DNA of 64,000 bases, taken from contig NZ_KV812027.1 of assembly GCF_001813295.1 (NCBI RefSeq), positions 34,231 to 98,230 on the forward strand, in the 5' to 3' direction. Below the pieces are notes generated by a model. It was not told the origin of the DNA. It did not search any database and saw only the letters and a program-made list of their open reading frames with translations. A program made the position numbers and the translations under genes. Shown piece by piece: positions 53,685 through 62,010 of the stretch (within the stretch, counting starts at the first letter, position 1; each line of letters starts with the position of its first letter). The stretch is from Streptococcus sp. HMSC072G04. GTDB taxonomy: Bacteria; Bacillota; Bacilli; Lactobacillales; Streptococcaceae.

Positions 53685-54092
53685 TCATTTCTTTTCTACC
53701 AGATCTTGAAACTCAATAGATTTACGCACTCCCACTTGTTCGATTGGTGCATCCTTACTATCTTTTCGTAATCCAAAATTTTCGGTTATTTCTTTGTCTC
53801 CATTAATGATGATACGAAACATAATCCCTCCCATAGGATTGTGTTCAATCGTTTCATCATCAATTTCATACGATTGGATCTTACATTTTGGTGTTAAGGC
53901 ATTTGGATCCAACTCCTTCAGTTCTTCTTCTATTAGCTTTTCCACTTCCTTACTACGGACAATCTGAACCATTTCATGTTGAAAATCAAGATGGTTTTTT
54001 ACAAGTAAACCTACCCATATCAAGATTCCCAGTAACAACACTCCAAATATATAACGACAATTTTTTCTTTTTGGCTTCATCTTCATCCTCAT
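53685..54092 (-). CDS. Membrane-anchored immunity-like protein (DUF1310-like), locus 2 copy B
   Basis: This 135-residue near-duplicate of copy C has a basic N-terminus, a membrane helix IFGVLLLGILIWVGLLV, then the same outer domain with T-P-K-C-K-I-Q-S-Y (Cys in place of the conserved Gly) and altered C-terminus EFQDLVEKK. The duplication includes about 80 bp of upstream DNA: the CTAGTAGTAT, TTTAGTTTTCAA and TTACTCTTACTTTAATAATT blocks recur in front of copy C. In front of this copy the TACGAATT box is degenerate, so it probably relies on the upstream promoter. Confidence 0.7.
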   Translation of the reverse strand: MRMKMKPKRKNCRYIFGVLLLGILIWVGLLVKNHLDFQHEMVQIVRSKEVEKLIEEELKELDPNALTPKCKIQSYEIDDETIEHNPMGGIMFRIIINGDKEITENFGLRKDSKDAPIEQVGVRKSIEFQDLVEKK

Positions 54093-54224
54093 AAATTCCT
54101 AGTAGTATCGCTTTACAATATTTAGTTTTCAATTTTATTACTCTTACTTTAATAATTTGGAAGAAAGCTAAATAAACAACCCGATTGCTCCCATTGATGA
54201 TTGATTTTCCCGCAAATATCAAGC

Positions 54225-54623
54225 TTACTCTTCCATAAGTTCTTGAAGACCTACAGAGGTATCCATCCCTACAGACTCAATAGGGCCATCTTCACTACGC
54301 TTCCATAATCCCATACTACCTGTTATTTTTTTATCTCCATTAATTATTACCTCAAACATAATTCCTCCCATAGGATTGTGTTCGATCGTTTCGTCATCAA
54401 TTTCATACGATTGAATTTTTCCTTTTTCTGTAAACGCATCCGGGTCTTTCTGTTTCAAATCATGTACAATTAACTCTTTCACTTCCTTACTATGTACAAT
54501 TCGGACCATTTCTTGTTGGAATTCTAGATGATCCTTTACTTTTGATCCTACCCAGATCAAGATCCCAACAACTATCACAGAAAATACCAAACGTCGTCTA
54601 TTCTTTCTTTTATTCATATGCAC
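54225..54623 (-). CDS. Membrane-anchored immunity-like protein (DUF1310-like), locus 2 copy A
   Basis: The 132-residue first gene of locus 2 begins with a basic N-terminus and one membrane helix (LVFSVIVVGILIWVGSKV). The outer domain keeps E-M-V-R-I-V-H-S-K-E-V, D-P-D-A-F-T-E-K-G-K-I-Q-S-Y and H-N-P-M-G-G-I-M. It is more diverged than copies B and C are from each other. GAGGAGAGG lies before the ATG. A TACGAATT box ends 17 bp upstream. Confidence 0.7.
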   Translation of the reverse strand: MHMNKRKNRRRLVFSVIVVGILIWVGSKVKDHLEFQQEMVRIVHSKEVKELIVHDLKQKDPDAFTEKGKIQSYEIDDETIEHNPMGGIMFEVIINGDKKITGSMGLWKRSEDGPIESVGMDTSVGLQELMEE

Positions 54624-54639
54624 CTCTCCTCAATATTAT

Positions 54640-54661
54640 AATTCGTAAAAATTTTTGAAAA
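54640..54661 (-). promoter_or_regulatory. Candidate competence (ComX) box of lipase locus 2
   Basis: On the minus strand TACGAATT (54640-54647) is preceded 10 nt upstream by TTTT (54658-54661). A TATAAT overlaps its downstream end (54637-54642), so a housekeeping promoter is also possible. Confidence 0.5.
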
Positions 54662-54682
54662 TAGAAGATTTTTGTAAAAAAA

Positions 54683-54709
54683 TAACGAAGCGATTCCTTC
54701 ACTTCGTTA
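54683..54709 (-). terminator. Terminator of the NUDIX-GIY-prmA-rsmE operon
   Basis: TAACGAAG and CTTCGTTA form a stem overlapping the rsmE stop codon. Leftward seven Ts follow. Confidence 0.8.
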
Positions 54710-55450
54710 GTTCATTAATTCTGTAACAACACTCACGGCGCTGAGGGCATAGAGTGGTGCGGTTTCTGCTCGAAGAATCCGAGGACCAAGTCCTGCAGGG
54801 ACTGCTCCTTTAGCTGTAAAACTTTCAATTTCTGCAGGTGAGAGACCGCCCTCTGGTCCAAAGATCAAGAGCAGTTTGCTTCCAGCTTCCAATCCGGTCA
54901 GAGACTGAAGTAAAGCTGCTGCCTCTCCTTCTTTAGCCGACTCTTCATAGGCCACCACGATCCGGTCAAACTGGTCGAACTGAGCCAGAAAGTCTGCTTT
55001 TTTCTCAAAAAGGGTAATGCTTGGGACAAGATTACGCTTGCTTTGCTCGGCTGCTCCAAGGGCGATTTTTTCTAATTTCTCGACCTTTTTACCCAACTTC
55101 TTGCCATCCCACTTGGCGACTGACCAGTCTGCAGGAAAGGCCCAGATTTGGCTAGCACCGAGTTCCGTCACTTTTTGAGTGATGAACTCCAGCTTGTCTC
55201 CCTTGGGAAAGCCTGATGCGATGGTCACTTGGACTGGCAGTTCCACATTGTCAGCTAATTCCTCGATCAGCTCCAACTGACGGACTTCTACATTGACCAC
55301 GCGCGCCAAGCGCTTGATCCCATCATCGAAGACCAAGGTCACCTCATCCTCTTCTTTCAGGCGCATGACCTGAAACATGTGCTTGCTGGTCTCCTTGTCC
55401 TCAATGGTGACAGGTGAGCTAGCCAAACCTTTTACAAAATACTGCTGCAT
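54707..55450 (-). CDS. rsmE: 16S rRNA (uracil-1498-N3)-methyltransferase
   Basis: The 247-residue SPOUT methyltransferase modifies U1498 of 16S rRNA. It has an N-terminal PUA-like domain and a C-terminal knot with LLIFGPEGGLSPAEIESF and LGPRILRAETAPLYALSAV, the RsmE signature. The ATG at 55450 follows GGAGG and lies 1 bp after the prmA stop. A start four codons earlier (TTG) is less likely. Confidence 0.95.
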   Translation of the reverse strand: MQQYFVKGLASSPVTIEDKETSKHMFQVMRLKEEDEVTLVFDDGIKRLARVVNVEVRQLELIEELADNVELPVQVTIASGFPKGDKLEFITQKVTELGASQIWAFPADWSVAKWDGKKLGKKVEKLEKIALGAAEQSKRNLVPSITLFEKKADFLAQFDQFDRIVVAYEESAKEGEAAALLQSLTGLEAGSKLLLIFGPEGGLSPAEIESFTAKGAVPAGLGPRILRAETAPLYALSAVSVVTELMN

Positions 55451-55451
55451 G

Positions 55452-56402
55452 CTAGCCTCCAATCACACCGGAGACATCCTTGGTCTTCTTGAAGACGCAG
55501 GCATTCCATTCCCCTTGGATCATGTGGGTTTCAAGGAAAAATCCAGCTGACTCAGCCGACTCACGCACCATGTCCCACTTGTCCTTGATAATGCCACTCA
55601 TGATCAGATAACCTTCGTCCTTGACCAAGCGATAAGCATCCTCTGTCAGATGGATAAGAATATCCGCCAAGATATTGGCCACGATGACATCTGCCTCAAT
55701 CTCCACGCCTTTCAGCAAATCGCCTGGAGCTACATGGATGTTTTCCATTCCCGGGTTGAGTTCAATATTTTCCTGAGCGACGCGAACCGCTACATCATCC
55801 AAGTCATAGGCAAAGATTTCCTTGGCACCAAGAAGGGAGCTAGCAATAGAAAGGACGCCTGATCCTGTCCCCACATCTAGCACTGTCTCCCCGCCACGAA
55901 GGACTTGCTCCAAGGCAAAGAGGCTCATCTTAGTGGTCGGGTGAGTTCCTGTTCCAAAGGCCATACCAGGATCCAGCTTGATAATCTTTTCTCCAGCAGT
56001 CGCCTCATAGTCCGTCCATGACGGCACGATGGTCAAGTCATGAGTGATGCGAGCTGGTTCATAGTATTTCTTCCAGTTGTCGGCCCAGTCTTCCTCAGCC
56101 AAGGCAGTCGTGCCCATCTTGACCTCTCCTAGATCCATAAAATCCGTCAATTCTGCTAAGCGATCCTGCAAATCCGCTTCAACTGTTGCTACATCAACCG
56201 TTTCCGGGTAGTAGGCGGTCACCACGATTTCTTCTTGCTGCTCGACATCAGGAAATATCTCACCAAAGCGATTGACGTTGCCCACATAGTCCATGCTGTC
56301 TTCGATTGCGACCCCTTGGGCGCCTAACTCGATCAAGAGATTAGAGACTAGCTCCTCACCCTCACGCTTCACTGTAACTTTTAACTCTTGCCATGTTTCC
56401 AT
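55452..56402 (-). CDS. prmA: Ribosomal protein L11 methyltransferase
   Basis: This 316-residue SAM-dependent class I methyltransferase trimethylates ribosomal protein L11. An N-terminal substrate domain is followed by the SAM-binding motif [14 protein letters not shown] and the motif [11 protein letters not shown]. The prmA-rsmE pair is typical of Firmicutes. It starts 10 bp after the GIY-YIG gene. Confidence 0.95.
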   Translation of the reverse strand: METWQELKVTVKREGEELVSNLLIELGAQGVAIEDSMDYVGNVNRFGEIFPDVEQQEEIVVTAYYPETVDVATVEADLQDRLAELTDFMDLGEVKMGTTALAEEDWADNWKKYYEPARITHDLTIVPSWTDYEATAGEKIIKLDPGMAFGTGTHPTTKMSLFALEQVLRGGETVLDVGTGSGVLSIASSLLGAKEIFAYDLDDVAVRVAQENIELNPGMENIHVAPGDLLKGVEIEADVIVANILADILIHLTEDAYRLVKDEGYLIMSGIIKDKWDMVRESAESAGFFLETHMIQGEWNACVFKKTKDVSGVIGG

Positions 56403-56412
56403 CTGATTCTCC

Positions 56413-57309
56413 TTAACAATCCATTGTTTCTTCTAATTCTTTTAAAGTCTTACCGTCCTTATTTTTCCAATCCGTTCGTCCATTCGTATTCATTCCTAGT
56501 ACAAAAGCAGCTGCATAAGATGGACTGGAGAACAGTTGTTTTTCTTGTAAAACACCATCTTTAATCACATTTGATTTGATTAATTCCTTACGCAATTCTT
56601 TTAGACTAGCTGGTATTGCGGGTGAATCAACCTCATCCACTTGACTGCCTTCTAAAACAACAAAACCTTCCGAAGTCTGTTCGCAGATAGCTTCAATCAT
56701 TCGATTTGATTTCTTTGTTTTTCGCTTCAAATAGAGATAAGTTGAATTTTCATCAGAAACATTCTGATCCGTTTTCTTGGTCATAGGAACAAACACTCGG
56801 TACCCTAAGGTTCCTACAATCATCAAAGTATTTTCTACAACCTCATCCAACTCAGACTGCTTTTCTTCTGTTACATTCCCAGAATTGGGCTCATTCCCAT
56901 TTTTGACAATAAAGCGCCCCGCGTCCTTTGCTAGTTGTGTAAATTTATTTTCCAAGTAACTAATTTCTGTGGGACCAAAGGAATTATTCTGCGTCGTCAA
57001 AATAATCACATCATTAAAATAATCTGCATGGTTATCACGAGTATGTTCCTGAACACGTAAAAGGACACCTTCACCATTTTTGCGATTCGTCGCCTGCCCA
57101 ATGTAGGTAACATCCTTTTGCTTATTTTCATCACGACCAAATAAGAAATAAATGCCACTTTGCTTCATTTCGTCACGTGATTTTAAATCTAATAATTGAA
57201 TGCGTGGAATTTTATAGATCACACCTGTCCAATTGGACAAGGTACATTTGATTATACCAGTAACTTCTCCATCCATGAGAAACATGTTGATATTTTTACT
57301 ACCCTTCAT
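56413..57309 (-). CDS. GIY-YIG nuclease domain protein with C-terminal DUF4357
   Basis: The 298-residue protein has a GIY-YIG fold in the first half ([23 protein letters not shown], conserved Arg in [10 protein letters not shown] and Glu/Asn in [13 protein letters not shown]). A DUF4357-type C-terminal domain follows ([30 protein letters not shown]). Such stand-alone proteins are widespread and of unclear function, sometimes linked to restriction or DNA repair. It overlaps the NUDIX gene by 4 bp (ATGA), with GGAGAAG in place for this start. Confidence 0.82.
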   Translation of the reverse strand: MKGSKNINMFLMDGEVTGIIKCTLSNWTGVIYKIPRIQLLDLKSRDEMKQSGIYFLFGRDENKQKDVTYIGQATNRKNGEGVLLRVQEHTRDNHADYFNDVIILTTQNNSFGPTEISYLENKFTQLAKDAGRFIVKNGNEPNSGNVTEEKQSELDEVVENTLMIVGTLGYRVFVPMTKKTDQNVSDENSTYLYLKRKTKKSNRMIEAICEQTSEGFVVLEGSQVDEVDSPAIPASLKELRKELIKSNVIKDGVLQEKQLFSSPSYAAAFVLGMNTNGRTDWKNKDGKTLKELEETMDC

Positions 57310-57743
57310 CCTAATTTCTTCTCCACATAATCTCTCACTCGTTCTTGTAATTGGGGAACTACCCGATCCGAAGTTAAAAACTCTTCAAAGCTCACTAACT
57401 TATAGCCCTGGCCCTCGTCTCCAAATATGATACTTTCGAACTGTTCCTGCGTCAACTTCCCAACTAAAAAGACAGATTTCTTGTTCCCATCTAGCATACT
57501 GGGATAGATCCCAGACCAGATCACTTCCTCTTTCGACAGTTGGATATTTAATTCTTCATAAACTTCACGCGCTACACACTCGAAAGAACTCTCGTCCCCT
57601 TCACGACCACCACCTGGCAACTCCCACATATTGGGCCAAGGGATATTTTCCTTGTCATCACGCAAGATGGTCAGTAGCTTATCTCCACAAAAGAGGGCAA
57701 TTTTACAACCCGTAAAATCCAAGTGTTTATCCAACAATTCCAT
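57306..57743 (-). CDS. NUDIX hydrolase
   Basis: The 145-residue protein has the Nudix box GGGREGDESSFECVAREVYEELNI (G-x5-E-x7-R-E-x-x-E-E, with N-I where G-U is usual). It hydrolyses some nucleoside diphosphate derivative; the substrate cannot be told. It is the first gene of a run leading into prmA-rsmE. Confidence 0.85.
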   Translation of the reverse strand: MELLDKHLDFTGCKIALFCGDKLLTILRDDKENIPWPNMWELPGGGREGDESSFECVAREVYEELNIQLSKEEVIWSGIYPSMLDGNKKSVFLVGKLTQEQFESIIFGDEGQGYKLVSFEEFLTSDRVVPQLQERVRDYVEKKLG

Positions 57744-57792
57744 GATGATGACCTTTTCTTATCATAACTACTACTCTATAGAAAACCCCTAG

Positions 57793-58335
57793 CTAGCTTT
57801 CTTCAATCACCTTTTGGCACTCTGCATCCCAGTACGCCTGCCATCTGCCATGTTTTTTAGCAAAATAAACCGTAAACTCATCATTTACATAATCTGCAAC
57901 ATAGCGAAGATTAGGAGGATTTTCATCAAAACTTAATATCCAAGGGTGGAAGTAAAAGGTTTTCTCCCACCTCTTCTGAGTATAGCCGAGATTCTTGGCA
58001 AACTGAGGGATAGGTTGTTGCAACTCGCTTTCCAAATGGGACTGAATGGCATTGTCAAAACTATTCAAACGAGCTAATAGTTGCTTAAACTGATCTTTCT
58101 CCTCAATTTTGAAATCACCTATGAACTCAAATTCTGCAAAGTCTATAGAAAATTCAAATAATGTGATTTTACCATCCTCAACATAGTGCCCATCTTCATC
58201 AACACAACAACGAGTTCCTGACTTCAATACTCGCTCAAAATCTAAATCCGCAAAGCGATTGCGGGGAAGAATGCAAACTGATTGCTCAGATTTATCTGAC
58301 TTTCTCCTGAAAAACTGTTTGATTTTTCCTAGCAT
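57793..58335 (-). CDS. Hypothetical cytosolic protein
   Basis: The 180-residue protein is not recognised. It starts with a basic helix (LGKIKQFFRRKSDK), then an acidic/aromatic domain with many Phe, Tyr and Trp residues (WEKTFYFHPWILSFDENPPNLRYVADYVNDEFTVYF) that reads like a small immunity or SMI-type beta domain, but this is only an impression. The frame opens at 58368; the ATG at 58335 with AAGGGG upstream is preferred. No signal peptide is present. Confidence 0.6.
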   Translation of the reverse strand: MLGKIKQFFRRKSDKSEQSVCILPRNRFADLDFERVLKSGTRCCVDEDGHYVEDGKITLFEFSIDFAEFEFIGDFKIEEKDQFKQLLARLNSFDNAIQSHLESELQQPIPQFAKNLGYTQKRWEKTFYFHPWILSFDENPPNLRYVADYVNDEFTVYFAKKHGRWQAYWDAECQKVIEES

Positions 58336-58389
58336 AGTTTTCCCCTTCTCCTTGAATCTAGTATTCAAAAAAAATACTTAGAATCTTTT

Positions 58390-58860
58390 CTAATATCTTG
58401 GATAGGGATAAAAGGTGCTTTCTTCTAGGCCAACTTTGCCTTCTTCAAAAACTTCTTGGTTCCAGACGATCTCAAAACTCTCTGCTTCTTCGTCTGCTAA
58501 GAAATCCATGAGCTCATCCAAGGCCAGCTCAGCTGTATCTCGGAGAAAAGTCGCAAAATAGGCTAGAAACTCACGAGACAAGCCTTTTTTAGGCTCATAA
58601 GGAATCGCTGTTAAATAGGTATCTTCCTCCACATGAGACTTGGCTGGATTGTAGAAGATGACAGCTTCTTCAAAGAAAATATCCTCATCAGATTCTTCGC
58701 CAGCTTCATCAACCAGTGCAACCCCTCCCGTATTCTGTGCTTCCAAGAGAAAAGCCACTTCTACAGCATGGTTTTTCTTATCCCAATTGATCTCAAAATC
58801 AAAAGGAAAAACCTTGTCCATCTCCTCTTCTAAAACATCCAAAAATCCGTATTTAGACAT
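58390..58860 (-). CDS. DUF3013 family protein
   Basis: The 156-residue acidic cytosolic protein has the pattern of the streptococcal DUF3013 family (MSKYGFLDVLEEEMDKVFPFDFEINWDKK, later FYNPAKSHVEEDTYLTAIPYEPKKGL). The function is unknown. It is divergent from rarA, as in other streptococci. Confidence 0.75.
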   Translation of the reverse strand: MSKYGFLDVLEEEMDKVFPFDFEINWDKKNHAVEVAFLLEAQNTGGVALVDEAGEESDEDIFFEEAVIFYNPAKSHVEEDTYLTAIPYEPKKGLSREFLAYFATFLRDTAELALDELMDFLADEEAESFEIVWNQEVFEEGKVGLEESTFYPYPRY

Positions 58861-58974
58861 AGCGTCCTCTTTCTAATTTCCCACTCTTAGAGCGGAATAT
58901 GATACAATAGTTACTACAATCTTACCATAAAAACCGCCTCTTTGAAAGGAGACAAAGCTAGAAAGGAGAAGGAA

Positions 58975-60246
58975 ATGCCCGACAATCTCGCACTCCGTAT
59001 GCGACCACGAACGATCGATCAAGTCATCGGTCAACAGCACCTGGTTGGAGAAGGCAAAATCATTCGTCGCATGGTCGAGGCCAATCGTCTGTCCTCTATG
59101 ATTCTCTATGGACCTCCGGGGATCGGAAAGACCAGTATTGCTTCTGCGATCGCAGGAACGACTAAGTATGCCTTTCGGACCTTTAATGCAACAGTTGACA
59201 GTAAAAAACGCCTACAAGAAATCGCAGAGGAGGCCAAATTTTCTGGTGGCTTGGTCCTGCTCTTGGACGAGATCCATCGCCTCGATAAAACCAAGCAAGA
59301 TTTTCTCCTGCCTTTGCTCGAAAGTGGTCTTGTCATCATGATCGGTGCAACGACTGAAAATCCCTTTTTCTCTGTCACACCCGCTATTCGTAGCCGCGTA
59401 CAAATATTTGAGCTGGAACCTTTGACGATGGAGGAGGTCAAGCAAGCTCTGAAAACGGCGCTGGATGATCCCGAGCGTGGCTTTGACTTTCCTGTCGTGC
59501 TTGACGAGGACGCTTTGGATTTCATCGCTACCTCGACCAATGGAGATCTTCGCTCTGCCTTTAATTCTCTCGATCTGGCGGTGCTGTCGACTTCTGAAAA
59601 TGCAGAAGGCATCCGCCATATTACGCTAGGGATCATGGAAAATAGCCTCCAGCGTAGCTACATCACCATGGACAAAGATGGAGACGGCCACTACGACGTG
59701 CTCTCTGCTCTACAAAAATCTATCCGTGGTTCGGATGTCGATGCTAGTCTCCACTACGCCGCTCGTTTGATCGAAGCCGGAGATCTACCCAGCCTAGCTC
59801 GTCGCTTGACCGTCATTGCTTATGAGGATATCGGTCTGGCCAATCCAGATGCGCAGATTCATACGGTGACGGCGTTGCAAGCAGCTGAGCGCATCGGCTT
59901 TCCTGAGGCCCGTATTCTCATCGCCAACATCGTCATCGATCTAGCCCTTTCGCCTAAATCTAACTCAGCCTACGTTGCGATGGATAAAGCGCTGGCTGAT
60001 CTTAGAAGTTCTGGCAACCTTCCTATTCCTCGCCACCTCCGTGATGGTCATTATGCCGGAAGCAAGGAACTGGGAAATGCGCAAAACTATAAATACCCTC
60101 ACAACTACCCTGGCAACTGGGTCAATCAGGACTACTTGCCAGACAAGCTCAAACACGCTTCCTACTTTATTCCCAATGAAAATGGCAAGTACGAGCGTGC
60201 TCTCGGAGCCACCAAGGAGAAGATTGATCAATTTAAGAAAAAGTGA
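58975..60246 (+). CDS. rarA: Replication-associated recombination protein A (AAA+ ATPase)
   Basis: The 423-residue RarA/MgsA acts at stalled replication forks. Walker A GPPGIGKTS, Walker B VLLLDEIHRLDK, sensor 1 IGATTEN and the arginine finger region AIRSRVQIFEL are present, with the C-terminal tetramerisation domain (YAGSKELGNAQNYKYPHNYPGNWVNQDYLP). The frame opens at 58942; the ATG at 58975 with AAGGAGAAGG is the better start. A TGATACAAT -10 lies upstream. Confidence 0.95.
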   Translation: MPDNLALRMRPRTIDQVIGQQHLVGEGKIIRRMVEANRLSSMILYGPPGIGKTSIASAIAGTTKYAFRTFNATVDSKKRLQEIAEEAKFSGGLVLLLDEIHRLDKTKQDFLLPLLESGLVIMIGATTENPFFSVTPAIRSRVQIFELEPLTMEEVKQALKTALDDPERGFDFPVVLDEDALDFIATSTNGDLRSAFNSLDLAVLSTSENAEGIRHITLGIMENSLQRSYITMDKDGDGHYDVLSALQKSIRGSDVDASLHYAARLIEAGDLPSLARRLTVIAYEDIGLANPDAQIHTVTALQAAERIGFPEARILIANIVIDLALSPKSNSAYVAMDKALADLRSSGNLPIPRHLRDGHYAGSKELGNAQNYKYPHNYPGNWVNQDYLPDKLKHASYFIPNENGKYERALGATKEKIDQFKKK

Positions 60247-60275
60247 CATCGGTTTCAAAAAATTGAGATTTTTCC

Positions 60276-60303
60276 TTGAAATATTTTCAAAATGTGGTAT
60301 CAT
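60276..60303 (+). promoter_or_regulatory. Promoter of 6S RNA
   Basis: TTGAAA (60276-60281), 16 bp, TATCAT (60298-60303), with an extended TG-G before the -10. Confidence 0.65.
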
Positions 60304-60309
60304 ATACAT

Positions 60310-60504
60310 ATAGAAACGCTGTGGTGTACGACTTCACACTTAAGTGTTGACCGACTATTTTTTGTATTATTAGGGAAACAAAAGACTTCTGGCAGTATGC
60401 AGGCCGTTTCACGCGGAAGCAGCTAAGTCAGAGCGAGTTGCCCACCTGCTTAATTGCGCGGGTTCAATACAAATCGTGAAGTATCGGCACCAATACAGCT
60501 TTTT
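60310..60504 (+). ncRNA. ssrS: 6S RNA
   Basis: The non-coding stretch of about 195 nt has ends that pair (GCTGT...ACAGC with an inner GGTG/CACC), followed by a T-run. It has long imperfect arms and a central open region with GCGGGTTCAATACAAAT, as in Firmicutes 6S RNA, which mimics an open promoter and binds the housekeeping RNA polymerase. It lies between rarA and tRNA-Lys, the position I recall for other streptococci. Exact ends are approximate. Confidence 0.8.
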
Positions 60505-60510
60505 ATATTT

Positions 60511-60583
60511 GCCTCCTTAGCTCAGTTGGTAGAGCAGTAGACTCTTAATCTATGGGTCACAGGTTCGAGCCCTGTAGGGGGCA
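60511..60583 (+). tRNA. tRNA-Lys (anticodon CTT)
   Basis: The 73-nt cloverleaf has acceptor GCCTCCT/AGGGGGC, D-arm GCTCAGTTGGTAGAGC, anticodon loop CTCTTAA (anticodon CTT), T-arm CAGGTTCGAGCCCTG and discriminator A. CCA is not encoded. The integrase gene immediately beyond it indicates that its 3' end is the attachment site of the mobile element. Confidence 0.95.
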
Positions 60584-60597
60584 TCTAAATCAACAGG

Positions 60598-60625
60598 AAA
60601 AAGCCTTGATTTATAAGGCTTTTTT
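60598..60625. terminator. Terminator between tRNA-Lys and the integrase gene
   Basis: AAAAAGCCTT pairs with AAGGCTTTTT and works in both directions. Confidence 0.8.
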
Positions 60626-60669
60626 GCTTGTCTATAACTGATTTGCCCCATCATTTGCCCCACATTTTT

Positions 60670-61809
60670 TTATGAGCAATCTTTCCAGACATCTCTAATT
60701 TGATTAAATTCTTCAAAAATTTTCTCTTCTAAAGTGTGTCCATATACTTCTACTAACATTGAAATATCTTTATGCCCTAGAATTTTTGCAATAACTCCAA
60801 GGTCAAATCCTTTGTGCCAGAGGTAGCTTCCATAGGTATGACGTGCTCCTTTTGTCGTGATAATTGGATAAATATCTAATTCATTTAAAAGAACACTCAA
60901 AGCTTTATTGACACTTGCAATATCTGGTACCAAGTGAATATATCCATAATGCTGAAAAATCATTTTATACCTATTCTTGATTCCTAGCTCTTTATTAGCC
61001 TTCTCCTGTTCAATTTTTAGGTCTTGTAATATCTTAATACATTCTTCGTCTATCGGTACCATCCGAATAGACGTTTTGTTTTTTGGAGGGACAAATTTAT
61101 GAGAAAGGGTATTAAACCTCCTATATGTTTTTAGCAGTCCTCTGTCAAAGTCAACTTCATTCCAAGTTAACGCTATTAACTCTCCAAACCTCATGCCTGT
61201 TTTTAATAGAAAATAGATGATATAAGGAACAATTGAACGTTGGTAATCAAATTTTTTCTTTACTGCTAAAAGTAAATCCAGATAGTCCCTTTCTGTATGT
61301 AAATATTTCTCTTCTGTCATCTGTTGTTCTTTGGATGAAAATAACTCGACATGTTGTGTAAAATCATCAATTAGAACTTTGTCGGCAATTGCCATTTGGA
61401 TGCTTTGATGAATCCCAGTATTCAATCTACCAAGAAAATTTCTACCAACTGTTTGCCCATACTTATTCATTATTCTTTGGTATTCACTCGCACGAATTTG
61501 AGTGACTTTTTTATTTCCAAATAATCTTTCAATTGTGTTTTTACGGAGAAGATATTTTCTCTTTGTCTCTTCCGACCTACTACTCGGTAGAATTTTTAGT
61601 TCAAGCCATTCTTGATATAGATCGACAAGAGAAATATCTCTAGAAATTCTTTTTCCTAAACGAAGTTCTTGCAGAATCGGTTCAGCTTCTGACTCTGCAA
61701 GTTTTTTTGTTTTAAAACCGCTATTATGAGCAATAGTTTTTCCTTCGCTACGAATTTCATAGGTCCATAAATTACTATCTCCTCGCTTTCGATAACGAAC
61801 ACTCGCCAT
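60670..61809 (-). CDS. int: Tyrosine recombinase (integrase)
   Basis: The 379-residue integrase has an N-terminal arm-binding region (MASVRYRKRGDSNLWTYEI), a core-binding SAM-like domain, and a catalytic domain with Arg in LKTGMRFGELIAL, K-G-A-R-H in place of the usual H-x-x-R-H, His in LGHKDISML and the nucleophile Tyr in VEVYGHT. All catalytic positions are filled, with Lys replacing the first His. It faces the tRNA-Lys gene, which is its probable attachment site. GCCCCA motifs (60644-60661) just before its stop may be arm sites. Confidence 0.92.
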   Translation of the reverse strand: MASVRYRKRGDSNLWTYEIRSEGKTIAHNSGFKTKKLAESEAEPILQELRLGKRISRDISLVDLYQEWLELKILPSSRSEETKRKYLLRKNTIERLFGNKKVTQIRASEYQRIMNKYGQTVGRNFLGRLNTGIHQSIQMAIADKVLIDDFTQHVELFSSKEQQMTEEKYLHTERDYLDLLLAVKKKFDYQRSIVPYIIYFLLKTGMRFGELIALTWNEVDFDRGLLKTYRRFNTLSHKFVPPKNKTSIRMVPIDEECIKILQDLKIEQEKANKELGIKNRYKMIFQHYGYIHLVPDIASVNKALSVLLNELDIYPIITTKGARHTYGSYLWHKGFDLGVIAKILGHKDISMLVEVYGHTLEEKIFEEFNQIRDVWKDCS

Positions 61810-61810
61810 A

Positions 61811-61999
61811 TTACGCCACCTCTGTTCCTAGAATCTCATTTACAACACTTTTTGGAACAACCATCAAACGTTTGCGATTATAAAATGTATAGCCTCGTGA
61901 TACAAGTAATTCTCTTGCCTGATGGATGATATCATTTGCAGTGTGAGGGCGATAGCCCATTTCAATTAATTCTTTGTTGCTAATTAAATTATTATCCAT
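61811..61999 (-). CDS. DUF3173 family small protein (putative excisionase)
   Basis: The 62-residue protein begins DNNLISNKELIEMGYRPHTANDIIHQARELLV and ends RKRLMVVPKSVVNEILG, a helix-turn-helix-like pattern of the DUF3173 family that sits directly upstream of ICE/IME integrases. It is 1 bp from the integrase gene. A recombination directionality role is presumed. Confidence 0.8.
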   Translation of the reverse strand: MDNNLISNKELIEMGYRPHTANDIIHQARELLVSRGYTFYNRKRLMVVPKSVVNEILGTEVA

Positions 62000-62010
62000 A
62001 GTTATCCTCC

